Position numbers and translations under genes: made by a program. Below, in pieces: positions 17,589 to 27,311 of a stretch of DNA of 64,000 bases (its first letter is position 1; each line of letters opens with the position of its first letter). The DNA is taken from assembly GCF_021502725.1 (NCBI RefSeq), contig NZ_JAKFFS010000001.1, positions 1,116,001 through 1,180,000 on the forward strand, written 5' to 3'. The DNA comes from Dyadobacter sp. CY345. Its GTDB lineage: Bacteria; Bacteroidota; Bacteroidia; Cytophagales; Spirosomataceae. The notes under the pieces are model-generated. The model was not told the DNA's origin. It ran no database searches and was given only the letters and a program-made list of their open reading frames with translations.

Positions 17589-18329
17589 ATGGATTCTATT
17601 AAAAACAAAGTTGCCTTTGTAACTGGCGGGAGTAGGGGTATTGGTCAGGCGATTGTTAGAAAACTAGTGTTAGAAGGTGCAAATGTCGCATTCACTTATA
17701 CGAGTTCCGAGGCTTCTGCTAATGAATTGGTTAAAGAATTGTCAACAACAGAGGCAAAAGTAATTGCAATAAAAGCAGACAATGGCGATGCAGATTCTAT
17801 TGTGTCTGCTATTCATACAACCAGTCAAACATTTGGAAATCTGGATATTTTAGTAAACAATGCGGGAATTGGAACAATTGCCACACTTTCTGATATATCC
17901 ATTGATAATTTTGACCGTATAGTTGCAGTTAACATAAAAGGGGTCTTTGTGGCCATGCAGACAGGTGCAGCTTTAATGAATGACGGTGGACGAATCATCA
18001 CCATAGGCAGTACAGCCGGAAGCAGAAGTGCATACCCAGGTACAACAGTATATGGGATGAGCAAGGCTGCGATCGCCGGTCTGACAAGAGGTGTTGCTCG
18101 CGATTTAGGGCCTCGTGGCATAACAGTTAATATTGTTCAGCCAGGTCCTATTGATACAGACATGAATCCGGCAGACTCTCAATTTGCCAATGTTTTAAGG
18201 AGTGCTATGGCATTAGGCCATTATGGCGAAACTTCTGACGTTGCAGATCTGGTGGCGTTCCTTGCAAGCCCCTCCGGAAAATTTATAACTGGTGCCAGTA
18301 TAAATATTGACGGCGGATTGGAGGCTTGA
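17589..18329 (+). CDS. classical short-chain dehydrogenase/reductase
   Basis: This 246-residue protein has all classical SDR motifs: TGGSRGIG (12-19), DNGD near 64-67, NNAG (90-93), catalytic S141, Y155 and K159 (YGMSK), and a PGPIDTDM region after the active site. The C-terminus ITGASINIDGG is typical of FabG-like reductases. It would interconvert a hydroxyl and a carbonyl with NAD(P)H. The substrate is not predictable. Location immediately behind a TetR regulator with repeated operators suggests an inducible detoxification or degradative step rather than fatty-acid synthesis. Confidence 0.92.
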   Translation: MDSIKNKVAFVTGGSRGIGQAIVRKLVLEGANVAFTYTSSEASANELVKELSTTEAKVIAIKADNGDADSIVSAIHTTSQTFGNLDILVNNAGIGTIATLSDISIDNFDRIVAVNIKGVFVAMQTGAALMNDGGRIITIGSTAGSRSAYPGTTVYGMSKAAIAGLTRGVARDLGPRGITVNIVQPGPIDTDMNPADSQFANVLRSAMALGHYGETSDVADLVAFLASPSGKFITGASINIDGGLEA

Positions 18330-18393
18330 CAACTGTGGCTTCACTTTATTATGCGGCGTCAGTTAGTCACAGGCTATTTTAAATTATTATCTG

Positions 18394-18438
18394 TTCCTAT
18401 GTGCAAGGTGATTTACCAAATCACCTTGCACATAGGAA
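18394..18438. terminator. 21-bp perfect hairpin between convergent genes
   Basis: Arms at 18394-18414 and 18418-18438 are perfect inverse complements over 21 bp with a 3-nt ACC loop. It lies between the SDR gene and the convergent CMD-family gene. A hairpin that long with no U-tract on either side is unusual. It may terminate both genes or be a remnant of a small palindromic element. Confidence 0.6.
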
Positions 18439-18593
18439 TATAGGTGCTTTATAACATGTTTTCTGTAACCGAATTATTATCATATAATTATTTAGGAGCT
18501 GTTCAATAACAGATTGGCTTGAAATTATCCAGTGTCTGTTTTACATTTGAGACAATCATTTTGTGGTATTATATGATTCAGGCTGTATAAGCT

Positions 18594-19445
18594 TTACAAA
18601 TCTTTTGCCTCTCTTATAGTGTAAATTCCGTTGGCTGCCCGAGGGAAGCCGACGTAAGGGTACAACTGCACCATGGCAGATATGAGTGTTTCTTTATCAT
18701 TACCAACTTTCATATTGCCCAAGACATGAGAAGCCATCTGTTTTTCTGTGCCGCCTAATGTAGCCAATGCGCAGAATATCATCAGTTCCCGGGTTTTAAG
18801 ATTAAGCCCTTTTCGTGTGTAAAAATCCCCGAAACATGATTCTGTCAAAAGTTTAGGAATATCATTACCTAACTCCCCGGGCAAGTCCTGCATATTCTTT
18901 TTCATACCGTCACCATAAAGTGGGCCTTGTTTTTCCAGTCCCTTTTCAAGCCGGTCAGACTCAGTAACAGTTGCTTGGGCTTCCAAAGGAACCTTTATAC
19001 CCCTTTGTTCAAAGACTTTGTTTATAACCTCCATTGCATTTAGAACCTTGGGAAACCCAATAAAAGGCGCACACTGGTAAATCACTTCGCGGATTTCGAT
19101 GGGTGTAACTCCGACATTTAGTGCTGCATTGGTGTGCGGGGTAAGCTGTGGCAAGGTCTGGTTGGTTGCAAGGGCTGTAATGGTGATCAATTCACGTGTT
19201 TTGTCATCCAGGTTACCAATGAAAAAGACTTCCCCAAAAATCACACTTTGAAGAATAGTCAACAATTCGGGATCGGTTTTGCTGGCCGTGATATCCTGAG
19301 AAAAAAGCTCTTTATATTTCCCTTCTGCCCTGTGGGTTCTACTGTTTTCCATAGTCTTTTTGTTTTGTGATGATGCCGGGTTTTGTGCCAGGCAAGGGGG
19401 GAGGAATAGCGCGGTAAGCACGCATATTATAAGACAATTTTTCAT
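18594..19445 (-). CDS. secreted carboxymuconolactone decarboxylase-family protein with two CMD repeats
   Basis: This 283-residue protein has a signal peptide (LIICVLTALFLPPCLAQ). Two AhpD/CMD repeats follow: ELITITALATNQTLPQLTPH continuing to YQCAPFIGFPKVLNAMEV (about 83-145), and LKTRELMIFCALATLGG continuing to PYVGFPRAANGIY (about 205-275). Neither repeat has the CxxC pair of AhpD peroxidase partners, so thiol reduction is unlikely. CMD-like proteins act on lactones or hydroperoxide-type substrates. The gene lies 18 bp after an AraC gene on the same strand and probably shares its transcript. Confidence 0.85.
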   Translation of the reverse strand: MKNCLIICVLTALFLPPCLAQNPASSQNKKTMENSRTHRAEGKYKELFSQDITASKTDPELLTILQSVIFGEVFFIGNLDDKTRELITITALATNQTLPQLTPHTNAALNVGVTPIEIREVIYQCAPFIGFPKVLNAMEVINKVFEQRGIKVPLEAQATVTESDRLEKGLEKQGPLYGDGMKKNMQDLPGELGNDIPKLLTESCFGDFYTRKGLNLKTRELMIFCALATLGGTEKQMASHVLGNMKVGNDKETLISAMVQLYPYVGFPRAANGIYTIREAKDL

Positions 19446-19463
19446 TGCGGTTTTGGTTTGAGA

Positions 19464-20363
19464 TTAATTACTGGATAGCCGGAAATCAACCGGTGATTTT
19501 CCTACCTGTTGTTTGAAGAGCCTCGTAAAATGGGAAGGATATTTGAAGCCAATTTCGTAAGCAATCTCACTGATGGTTCTGTTACTGCCCAGAACACGCT
19601 CTTTGGCCACGTTAATGAGCTTCTCCTGAATGTGATCATGGGCGGACTTCCCGGTTTCTTTCTTGACCAAATCCCCAAAATAGTTGGCCGACAAATTCAG
19701 CTTTTCTGCAAAAAAACGTACGGACGGTAGTCCCACGATTTGAGGGGCGTCCGAACCGAAAAAATCATTCAGTGCGCTTTCAAACCGGGTCAGGATATCC
19801 TTGTGAATGTTATCACGTGTGATAAACTGGCGGTCATAAAAGCGCATACAGTAGTTTAAAAACAGCTCAATGTTACTGATGACCAGTGTTTTGCTATGCT
19901 TGTCAATGGCTTGTTCCAATTCATACCTGATCTTCGAAAAGCTGTCTAAGATAACCTCCCGCTCGTGTTCTGAGAGGTGAAGGGCTTCATTGACATCATA
20001 GGAGAAAAACCCGTAGTCCTTTATCGAGCGGCCCAGCGAAGTGCCCCGTATCAGGTCAGGATGAAACACTAAGACCCAGCCAGTTGGCTGAAACATATTT
20101 TCATCATCGTCAAAACCGAAAACCTGCCCTGGCGCAATAAACAGCAATGTCCCATCCTGATAATCATAATGGCTACGGCCATATTTGAGCTCCTCGCACT
20201 TGACTTTTTTCAGGAAAATAATGTAAAGCTCCGAGACGAAACGTGCCCCTTGTATGGGCTTCGACTTGGATTGGTCCAGTACGCTCACTAGGGGATGCAG
20301 TGTGCGCTGGCCCCTTTGCGCATTGAATTGGGACACGCTTTCCAGCTTGAATATTTCACTCAT
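19464..20363 (-). CDS. AraC-family transcriptional regulator with cupin-like N-terminus
   Basis: This 299-residue protein has an AraC domain at its C-terminus: VRFFAEKLNLSANYFGDLVK, then HDHIQEKLINVAKERVL, and ISEIAYEIGFKYPSHFTRLF with VGKSPVDFR. The N-terminal half has GTLLFIAPGQVFGF, a cupin-type strand. It is a paralogue of the regulator at 53410: both share YGFFSYxxNEALHLS in the middle. It is transcribed divergently from the MBL/molybdoenzyme operon across a 160-bp gap and probably controls both sides. Confidence 0.9.
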   Translation of the reverse strand: MSEIFKLESVSQFNAQRGQRTLHPLVSVLDQSKSKPIQGARFVSELYIIFLKKVKCEELKYGRSHYDYQDGTLLFIAPGQVFGFDDDENMFQPTGWVLVFHPDLIRGTSLGRSIKDYGFFSYDVNEALHLSEHEREVILDSFSKIRYELEQAIDKHSKTLVISNIELFLNYCMRFYDRQFITRDNIHKDILTRFESALNDFFGSDAPQIVGLPSVRFFAEKLNLSANYFGDLVKKETGKSAHDHIQEKLINVAKERVLGSNRTISEIAYEIGFKYPSHFTRLFKQQVGKSPVDFRLSSN

Positions 20364-20385
20364 TACTTTTTAGGTTTTGCTGCTC

Positions 20386-20413
20386 CAAAAGTAAGGAATG
20401 CATGCGATTTCAA
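20386..20413 (-). promoter_or_regulatory. promoter of the AraC gene
   Basis: On the minus strand TACTTTTG (20386-20393) matches the TAnnTTTG -7 box, and a TTG at 20411-20413 lies 17 bp upstream, inside the 17-23 bp range known for Bacteroidota promoters. The -7 box is about 22 bp from the start codon at 20363. Confidence 0.5.
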
Positions 20414-20523
20414 TTACATCCCAAGGTGCCGATCAGTAAAAGTGGTAAACATTCAAGTAATCCGTATAAGCCTTCATCCGGCAAATGGGCGGACATTTGC
20501 CTGACACTATTCCATGAGCGACC

Positions 20524-21426
20524 ATGAGAGCAAAACAGCTTGCTATTTTATTGTTAATTACCATGCTGACCGAGACCGTGCTCGCGCAGCAGACAACGGA
20601 TAGTTTGGCCAAAAAAACAGAAAAGAAATACCAGGCCAAACCACCGCAATCGCAGCCTTTTGGAAATGAAGCATTCGGTTCGTTTAAAACAACGACTCTC
20701 CGCTGGCTGGGTATGGCTGGGTTTCTGATTAATAGCAGGGGCACCAATTTGATGGTCGACCCGCTGCTGCAAGGTTTTGATATGCCCATCTTGATTGAAT
20801 TTCCGATCAAAACCAAAGACGTGCCGCGCTTGGATGCCGTCCTGATAACCCATGCAGATAACGATCATTTTAGCATACCGACCAATAAAGAACTGGTGGG
20901 CGTTACCAAGGCGTTCCACTCTACGATCTACGTAGATTCGCTGATGAAAAATATGGCATGGCCATCGTTTGGGCATGATATAGGAGGCGAATTTAAAGTA
21001 GGCAATGTAAGCGTCAAGCTTACCCCGGCCGATCACGCCTACCAGAATTCCTATCCAAAGCCAGGTCAGCGCCATTTTAAAAATGAGGATGCGTGCGGGT
21101 TTATGATCCAGACTCCTGACGGTACGATCTGGGCACCAGGCGATTCCCGGTTGATGGATCTGCACCTAAATCTTCCTACACCGGACGCCATCCTTTTTGA
21201 TTTCTCTGACAGTGAGTGGCATTTCACCCTGGCCGGCGCAATCAAGCTGGCCAATGCTTATCCGGATACCCCGCTGCTGCTCTCCCACTGGGGCTCAGTG
21301 GATGCGCCCGATTTTTCACCATTTAACGGCGACCCAAAAAGCCTGTATGACAGAGTAGTAAATCCAAAGCGTATTATCGTTTTGGCCCCCGGCCAGCCCT
21401 ACACCTTGAAAAAGCTGGAAAGATAG
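20524..21426 (+). CDS. secreted metallo-beta-lactamase-fold hydrolase (UlaG-like)
   Basis: This 300-residue protein has a signal peptide (ILLLITMLTETVLAQ). The fold is recognised from TLRWLGMAGFLINS, the strand NLMVDPLL, LDAVLITHADNDHF with H110, D112, D114 and H115, TPADHAYQN for the third metal ligand, IWAPGDSRLMD, and SHWGSVD near the end. It resembles UlaG/RomA-like lactonases and phosphodiesterases more than beta-lactamases. It opens the plus-strand oxidoreductase operon. A lactone-hydrolysing role would suit that context but is inference. Confidence 0.85.
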   Translation: MRAKQLAILLLITMLTETVLAQQTTDSLAKKTEKKYQAKPPQSQPFGNEAFGSFKTTTLRWLGMAGFLINSRGTNLMVDPLLQGFDMPILIEFPIKTKDVPRLDAVLITHADNDHFSIPTNKELVGVTKAFHSTIYVDSLMKNMAWPSFGHDIGGEFKVGNVSVKLTPADHAYQNSYPKPGQRHFKNEDACGFMIQTPDGTIWAPGDSRLMDLHLNLPTPDAILFDFSDSEWHFTLAGAIKLANAYPDTPLLLSHWGSVDAPDFSPFNGDPKSLYDRVVNPKRIIVLAPGQPYTLKKLER

Positions 21427-21460
21427 AACTTAAATGACTGGTAATCATTCATAAAGCAAT

Positions 21461-22114
21461 ATGATGGAAAATGAAAATGGATCTGGCGCCATTACCCGGC
21501 GCGAAATGCTGGCCGGGACTGCCATTGCGGTTACTGCACTCGCAATGACCAAGGTAACAGGGTTGGAGGCCGTCCCATCCGCCCCGACTGTCACTCCGGT
21601 TGAATCAGAAGGGGTGTCTTTCAGTGTCAACGGAAAAGCGGTTAAGCTGGAAATGGATACCCGTACCACATTACTGGACGCGCTCAGGGAACATCTGCAT
21701 TTAACAGGCACAAAAAAAGGCTGTGACCATGGACAATGCGGCGCATGCACAGTACTGGTAAACGGAAGGCGAATTAACTCCTGTCTCTCACTCGCATTGC
21801 AGCATCAGGACGATTCCATTACGACCATCGAAGGCATAGGCACACCTGAAAACCTTCATCCGATGCAATCTGCATTCATTAAACACGATGGTTTCCAATG
21901 CGGTTATTGCACGCCTGGGCAAATCTGCTCGGCGGTGGCGGTTCTGGAAGAAATAAAAGCCGGGATGCCCAGTCATGTGAGCGCTGAGCTGAAAGCGCCT
22001 GTGGCATTCAGTAATGCCGAGTTCCGCGAAAGAATGAGCGGCAACATCTGCCGCTGCGGCGCTTATTCCAACATTGCAGAAGCTGCAGCGGAAGTAGCTG
22101 GGGTACAAGGATGA
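21461..22114 (+). CDS. [2Fe-2S] subunit of a periplasmic molybdenum aldehyde oxidoreductase (PaoA/YagT-like)
   Basis: This 217-residue protein starts with a twin-arginine signal, ITRREMLAGTAIAVTALAM with R13 and R14, so the folded enzyme is exported through Tat. The ferredoxin domain binds one cluster through C88, C93, C96 and C108; the helical domain binds the second through C147, C150, C197 and C199. Both sets are complete. In the xanthine oxidase family this subunit passes electrons from the molybdenum centre to FAD. The FAD subunit and molybdenum subunit follow immediately. There is a second Met at residue 2; the choice does not change the signal. Confidence 0.93.
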   Translation: MMENENGSGAITRREMLAGTAIAVTALAMTKVTGLEAVPSAPTVTPVESEGVSFSVNGKAVKLEMDTRTTLLDALREHLHLTGTKKGCDHGQCGACTVLVNGRRINSCLSLALQHQDDSITTIEGIGTPENLHPMQSAFIKHDGFQCGYCTPGQICSAVAVLEEIKAGMPSHVSAELKAPVAFSNAEFRERMSGNICRCGAYSNIAEAAAEVAGVQG

Positions 22115-22160
22115 GAGGCGCTTCCCGGCAAATCATTTTCACACTTGAACTGTATTCAAC

Positions 22161-23108
22161 TTGAAATCATTCACATACGAACGCGCTGAAACTCCGGCCC
22201 AGGCTGCGGCAGCGGCAAGCAAACCAGGGGCTAAATTCCTGGCCGGGGGCACTAATTTGCTCGACCTGATGAAATTGCAGATCGAGACGCCCACCCACCT
22301 GATCGACATCGGAAGGATCGGGCTTGATAAAATAGAATCAATGTCCAATGGCGGGTTGCGCATTGGGGCACTGGTGCGTAATACAGATCTGGCAGCTGAC
22401 CCACACGTGCGCGCTGATTATGGGATTTTGTCCCGGGCGCTGCTTGCCGGAGCGTCAGGGCAGCTTCGCAATAAAGCAACGACTGCGGGCAACCTTTTGC
22501 AACGCACGCGCTGCCCCTATTTTTACGATACCAACCAGCCCTGCAACAAACGCTCGCCGGGTAGTGGCTGTTCGGCCATTGCCGGTTTCAGCCGTCAGCT
22601 TGCCGTTATAGGCGGCAGCGATGCCTGCATTGCTACCCACCCAAGCGACATGGCTGTTGCCATGATGGCACTTGATGCCGTAATTGAAACGGTGAAACCC
22701 GATGGCAAGACCCGTCTGATTCCAATCTCGGAATTTTACCTGCTTCCCGGTAAAACGCCGCACTTGGAAACAAACCTTGAAAAAAATGAGCTGATCACCT
22801 TTGTCGTCTTGCCGGCACCTGTGGGTGGGACCCATGTCTATCATAAGGTACGCGACAGGGCTTCCTATGCTTTTGCACTTGTCTCGGTGGGGGCTATTCT
22901 ATTCAAGGATGGCAGTGGAAAGATTGCCCTGGGCGGTGTTGCCCCCAAGCCATGGCGTAAACCTTCTGCGGAGAAATTCATCCAGTCCGGCGCAAAAGGA
23001 TTCACAGCCAAGCTGCTGGAAGGTGCCAGGCCGACAAATGAAAATGCATTTAAACTCACACTCGTGCAGCGCACCATCGAAGGGATTTTAACAGAAAACA
23101 GAAGCTGA
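22161..23108 (+). CDS. FAD-binding subunit of the molybdenum aldehyde oxidoreductase (PaoB/YagS-like)
   Basis: The gene starts at TTG 22161, which yields [14 protein letters not shown], the normal beginning of this family; there is no closer ATG. The 315-residue protein has the FAD-binding loop [13 protein letters not shown] and the motif [15 protein letters not shown]. Four cysteines, C118, C128, C137 and C156, are placed as in PaoB, where they hold an extra [4Fe-4S] cluster that most xanthine-oxidase FAD subunits lack. That identifies the Pao type. It lies 46 bp after the iron-sulphur subunit and has no signal of its own, so it would be exported as part of the complex. Confidence 0.93.
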   Translation: MKSFTYERAETPAQAAAAASKPGAKFLAGGTNLLDLMKLQIETPTHLIDIGRIGLDKIESMSNGGLRIGALVRNTDLAADPHVRADYGILSRALLAGASGQLRNKATTAGNLLQRTRCPYFYDTNQPCNKRSPGSGCSAIAGFSRQLAVIGGSDACIATHPSDMAVAMMALDAVIETVKPDGKTRLIPISEFYLLPGKTPHLETNLEKNELITFVVLPAPVGGTHVYHKVRDRASYAFALVSVGAILFKDGSGKIALGGVAPKPWRKPSAEKFIQSGAKGFTAKLLEGARPTNENAFKLTLVQRTIEGILTENRS

Positions 23109-23109
23109 T

Positions 23110-25311
23110 ATGAAATTTGAAAAACCTGCGGGAATCAACCCCATTGACCAGCTCAAAGTCATTGGAAAACCGACGGACCGCATTGAGGGCCCTTTGAAAA
23201 CAACGGGCACTGCAAAATATGCTTACGAATACAATGACCAGGTGGTAAGTCCCGCTTACGGATATATCCTGGGTTCGGCCATTGCCAAAGGTACTATTTC
23301 GCGCATTGATCAATCGGCAGCCAAGCGTTCAGCGGGCGTACTGGCCATTGTTACCGCTGAAAATGCCGGGCCGCTTCAACCAGGCAAGTTTTATGTCAGT
23401 CGGTTTTTGGCTGGGCCGCAGATCGACCATTACCATCAGGCGGTTGCGGTTGTGGTCGCAGAAACCTTTGAACAGGCGCGGGCTGCGGCTTCCCTGCTCA
23501 AAGTCGATTACAAAAAGTCAAAAGGTTCTTATGACCTTGAATCGGCCAGGGACTCTGCCCAGCAGCCAGCGCCAGCCGAGTTCGGCCCGCCGCCACAGAC
23601 TCTGACTGGTGATTTTGAAGGGGCCTTCAAAACGGCACAGGTCAAACTCGATGAAACCTATACAACACCTGACCAGGCGCATGCGATGATGGAGCCGCAC
23701 GCGACGATTGCCAAATGGGATGGGGATCGGTTGACCTGCTGGTGTTCGGTGCAGCAACTTAACTGGGGTGTACGGGACCTGGCCATTATCCTGGGAATAC
23801 CCAAAGAGAACATAAGGTTAATTGCTTCCTATATCGGTGGTGGCTTTGGAGGAAAAGGTACCGTGCTGGCAGATCTGGTTGCAGCAAGCCTTGCCGCCCG
23901 GGCAGCAGGACGCCCTGTGAAACTTGCCTTGCAGCGTCCATTGATGTTCAATAACACCATTCACCGGCCTAAAACTATCCAAAGAATACGCATCGGTGCG
24001 GATCAGGACGGTAGGATTACCGCCATTGGCCATGAAAGCTGGTCGGGCAACTTGCAAGGAGGCAGGACAGAGCCGGCCACTGCTTCAACCAGAATCCTAT
24101 ATGCTGGTGCAAACCGTCTGACACGCTTAAAGCTGGCCGTCTTGGACCTTGCGGAAGGGAACGCTATGCGTGCTCCTGGTGAAGCACCTGGCATGATGGC
24201 GCTGGAAATTGCCATGGATGAAATGGCTGAGAAGCTCGGCATGGACCCGGTCGAATTCCGGATTAAGAACGATACGCAAGAAGACCCAGAGAAACCAGGG
24301 CGAAAATTCTCAACCCGTAAGCTTATAGAGTGTCTGCAAACAGGAGCAGAGAAATTTGGTTGGCAGAATAGAAGGGCCAAACCTGGCAGCATAAAAGAAG
24401 GACAATGGCTGATCGGCATGGGGGTTGCTTCGGCAGTCCGTGGAGCGCCGGTCACCAAATCGGCTGCGCGCGTCAGGCTTAATAGCAGTGGCATCATCAC
24501 GGTGGAAACCGATATGACTGACTTGGGAACGGGCACTTATACTATTATAGCGCAGACAGCTGCCGAAATGATGGGCGTCGGGCTGGATAAGGTAATGGTA
24601 AAATTGGGCGATTCGTCATTCCCCGAATCAGCAGGCTCCGGCGGCCAGTGGGGCGCTGCGTCATCTACATCGGGTGTTTATGCAGCCTGCGAAAAGCTAC
24701 GGGAAGCGGTTGCAAACGTTTTGGGTTTTGAGCCCACGAAAACACAGTTTTCAGATGGTAAGGTAATTTTTGGTGATCAAAGTGTCGATCTGGCAGGTGC
24801 CGCAAAAAGCGCTGAATTAGTTGCTCAGGATGAGATGACTTACGGAGGACTGTCAAAAGAGTATGCGCAGACCACCTTTGGTGCCCACTTTGTAGAAGTA
24901 GCAGTCAACGCATATACCTTTGAAATCAGGGTACGGCGCATGGTTGCCGTCTGCCATGCCGGACGGATATTGAATCCGAAAGCCGCTCGCAGTCAGGTAA
25001 TTGGTGCGATGACCATGGGGGTTGGTGCAGCATTAATGGAGGAGATGGTGGTTGATAAAAATATAGGCTTCTTTGTCAACCACGATCTGGCCGGCTACGA
25101 AGTGCCAGTTCATGCAGATATTCCTTATCAGGAAGTGATCTTATTGGAAGATATCGACCCGACCATGTCTCCGATGAAAGCCAAAGGGATTGGTGAGCTG
25201 GGACTTTGCGGCGTGGCATCGGCAGTTGCCAATGCGGTTTACAATGCCACCGGGATAAGGGTGCGTGACTATCCGATCACACTGGATAAATTATTAAAAA
25301 ACAATGTCTAA
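23110..25311 (+). CDS. molybdenum-cofactor catalytic subunit of the aldehyde oxidoreductase (PaoC/YagR-like)
   Basis: This 733-residue subunit begins 1 bp after the FAD subunit's stop. Family landmarks are the N-terminal PTDRIEGPLKTTGTAKYAYE, the molybdopterin-contacting IGGGFGGKG, LRAPGE-type segment AMRAPGEAPGMMALEIAMDE, GSGGQWGAASSTSG, and the C-terminal GIGELGLCGVASAVANAV. E696 in GIGE is the expected catalytic base. The enzyme would oxidise aldehydes to acids using the molybdopterin-cytosine dinucleotide cofactor. The usual maturation chaperone (PaoD/XdhC family) is not encoded in this cluster and must lie elsewhere if the enzyme is active. Confidence 0.94.
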   Translation: MKFEKPAGINPIDQLKVIGKPTDRIEGPLKTTGTAKYAYEYNDQVVSPAYGYILGSAIAKGTISRIDQSAAKRSAGVLAIVTAENAGPLQPGKFYVSRFLAGPQIDHYHQAVAVVVAETFEQARAAASLLKVDYKKSKGSYDLESARDSAQQPAPAEFGPPPQTLTGDFEGAFKTAQVKLDETYTTPDQAHAMMEPHATIAKWDGDRLTCWCSVQQLNWGVRDLAIILGIPKENIRLIASYIGGGFGGKGTVLADLVAASLAARAAGRPVKLALQRPLMFNNTIHRPKTIQRIRIGADQDGRITAIGHESWSGNLQGGRTEPATASTRILYAGANRLTRLKLAVLDLAEGNAMRAPGEAPGMMALEIAMDEMAEKLGMDPVEFRIKNDTQEDPEKPGRKFSTRKLIECLQTGAEKFGWQNRRAKPGSIKEGQWLIGMGVASAVRGAPVTKSAARVRLNSSGIITVETDMTDLGTGTYTIIAQTAAEMMGVGLDKVMVKLGDSSFPESAGSGGQWGAASSTSGVYAACEKLREAVANVLGFEPTKTQFSDGKVIFGDQSVDLAGAAKSAELVAQDEMTYGGLSKEYAQTTFGAHFVEVAVNAYTFEIRVRRMVAVCHAGRILNPKAARSQVIGAMTMGVGAALMEEMVVDKNIGFFVNHDLAGYEVPVHADIPYQEVILLEDIDPTMSPMKAKGIGELGLCGVASAVANAVYNATGIRVRDYPITLDKLLKNNV

Positions 25312-27292
25312 GCATATGAAAAAGTACAATTTATGTAGATTGAAAATCCAAGGTCGATTTTGCTACTTTTCAAAAAAAGCATATCGCACTCGGTTATGGC
25401 CTTTTGCTATGCTTGCATTGACATTGTTATCCTTTGTCAGCCCAGCACAGGATATTGTGCAGGGGTATGATAAATCCGGGTCAAAATATGCTGGTGTGGG
25501 CCAAATCAACAGTGAGAATTTCAGTACACTCAAAGTGGCCTGGACATGGAATTCTCCCGATGAGCAGATTACCTTAAAGGACCCAAAGTTAAAGACATGG
25601 GTATGGGAGTCCACCCCCGTCCTGGTTGATAGCGTGCTTTACATCAGTACCTCCATGTCGCAGGTGGCAGCCGTAAATGCCTTGACCGGTAAAAGCATCT
25701 GGGTTTATGACCCACAAACATGGAAAAACGGGATTCCTTCAAATAATGGCTTTGTGCACCGGGGGATTACTTACTGGTCTTCTGGCAATGATAAACGGAT
25801 TATCCTGGCTACTGGCGATGGTTACCTGATTGCCCTGAATGCATTGGATGGAAAACCTGTTGAAAATTTTGGAAATAAAGGAAGGATTGATTTAACAACG
25901 GGGCTTGGCAGGACTGTGGACCGTAAGCTTTACGGAGTATCATCGCCGGCCATCATCAGTCGCGATGTAATAATTGTCGGTTCCAAAGTAAATGATGTCC
26001 CTTTGACAAAGCTGATGCCACCAGGAGATGTCAGAGGGTTTGATGTGCGGACCGGTAAGCAAAAATGGGTATTTCATGCAATACCGCAGAAAGGAGAATT
26101 TGGCAGCGAAACCTGGGAAGAAGGATCTGGTCTGGCAGACGGAGCGACCAATGTCTGGACTTTGATGAGCGCCGATGATTCGCTGGGTTACGTGTATCTC
26201 CCTTTCAGCACGCCATCCAATAATAATTATGGGGGGGAGCGCCCAGGCGACAACCTCTTTGGTGAAAGTCTGGTATGCCTTGACGTGTTGACAGGTAAGC
26301 GGGTCTGGCATTTTCAGATGGTGCATCACGGACTGTGGGATTATGACTTGCCAGCTGCTCCAAACCTGATCGATATCGTTGTGGATGGTAAGCCCATTAA
26401 GGCGGTTGCGCAAGTCAGTAAGCAAGGATTTACCTATGTTTTTGACCGGATAAATGGAAAGCCGGTTTGGCCGATACAGGAGCGAGCAGTTCCGCAGTCA
26501 ACCGTTCCGGGGGAAAAATCTGCTGCCACCCAGCCATTTCCAACCAAGCCGTTACCCTTTGACCGGCAAGGCATGAGCACAGAAGACCTCATTGATTTTA
26601 CGCCAAAATTAAAGGCGCAGGCATTAGGTGTATTCGCTAAGTACAACTCCGGGCCATTGTTTACCCCACCTGCACTTGACAAGCCAACTATCCAAATGCC
26701 GGGTATTGCAGGAGGGGCCAGCTGGTCCGGCGCTGCCTTTGACCCCAGCACACAAATCCTGTATATTCCGTCCAATACCATGCCTTACGCTGTGAAGCTG
26801 GTCAAATCCAAAGTTGATGGCTATCCATTGATCGGAGAAACCAAACCAGTTGAAAGCATAGATGAAATTCCCATATGGAAGCCTCCTTACGCCCGTATCA
26901 CAGCAGTGGATATGCAAACTGGCCTTCATAAGTGGGTTTCGCCTGTGGGCGACATCGGAAAGGATAATGCTATACTAAAAACACTTAATCTTCCGCAGCT
27001 CGGCCGCGCAGCCAGAAACCATATACTGCTAACAGAAACACTTCTAATTGTCGGCCAGGAAGGGTCTACACAAAGAGAATCAGGCGATTCACCAACAGCG
27101 ACATTTGCAATCAAGGATCCAAAACTACTGGCCTATGATAAGGGCAACGGTAAGGTTGTAGGTGAAGTGCCGCTGCCAAGAAATGTAACAGCTGCCCCAA
27201 TGACTTATGTCCTGAATGGCAAGCAATATATTGCCATTACAACCGGTGGGGCAAACCTGACACCTGAGCTGATCATATTAACTCTTCCATAA
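25304..27292 (+). CDS. PQQ-dependent dehydrogenase (quinoprotein), secreted, without haem domain
   Basis: The start ATG at 25304 overlaps the previous stop by 8 bp; ATG 25316 is an alternative with the same signal peptide (WPFAMLALTLLSFVSPAQ). The 662-residue protein is an eight-bladed beta-propeller: repeated PQQ motifs such as VAAVNALTGKSIWVYDP, VRGFDVRTGKQKWVFHA, VCLDVLTGKRVWHFQ and ITAVDMQTGLHKWV are visible. HHGLWDYDLPAAPNLID matches PQQ glucose, quinate and sorbitol-type dehydrogenases. There is no CxxCH haem site and no membrane anchor domain, so electrons must leave through a separate acceptor. The likely reaction is oxidation of an aldose or polyol to a lactone or ketone in the periplasm. 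Confidence 0.88.
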   Translation: MSKHMKKYNLCRLKIQGRFCYFSKKAYRTRLWPFAMLALTLLSFVSPAQDIVQGYDKSGSKYAGVGQINSENFSTLKVAWTWNSPDEQITLKDPKLKTWVWESTPVLVDSVLYISTSMSQVAAVNALTGKSIWVYDPQTWKNGIPSNNGFVHRGITYWSSGNDKRIILATGDGYLIALNALDGKPVENFGNKGRIDLTTGLGRTVDRKLYGVSSPAIISRDVIIVGSKVNDVPLTKLMPPGDVRGFDVRTGKQKWVFHAIPQKGEFGSETWEEGSGLADGATNVWTLMSADDSLGYVYLPFSTPSNNNYGGERPGDNLFGESLVCLDVLTGKRVWHFQMVHHGLWDYDLPAAPNLIDIVVDGKPIKAVAQVSKQGFTYVFDRINGKPVWPIQERAVPQSTVPGEKSAATQPFPTKPLPFDRQGMSTEDLIDFTPKLKAQALGVFAKYNSGPLFTPPALDKPTIQMPGIAGGASWSGAAFDPSTQILYIPSNTMPYAVKLVKSKVDGYPLIGETKPVESIDEIPIWKPPYARITAVDMQTGLHKWVSPVGDIGKDNAILKTLNLPQLGRAARNHILLTETLLIVGQEGSTQRESGDSPTATFAIKDPKLLAYDKGNGKVVGEVPLPRNVTAAPMTYVLNGKQYIAITTGGANLTPELIILTLP

Positions 27293-27311
27293 ACACTTAA
27301 GCAGTCAGTAT

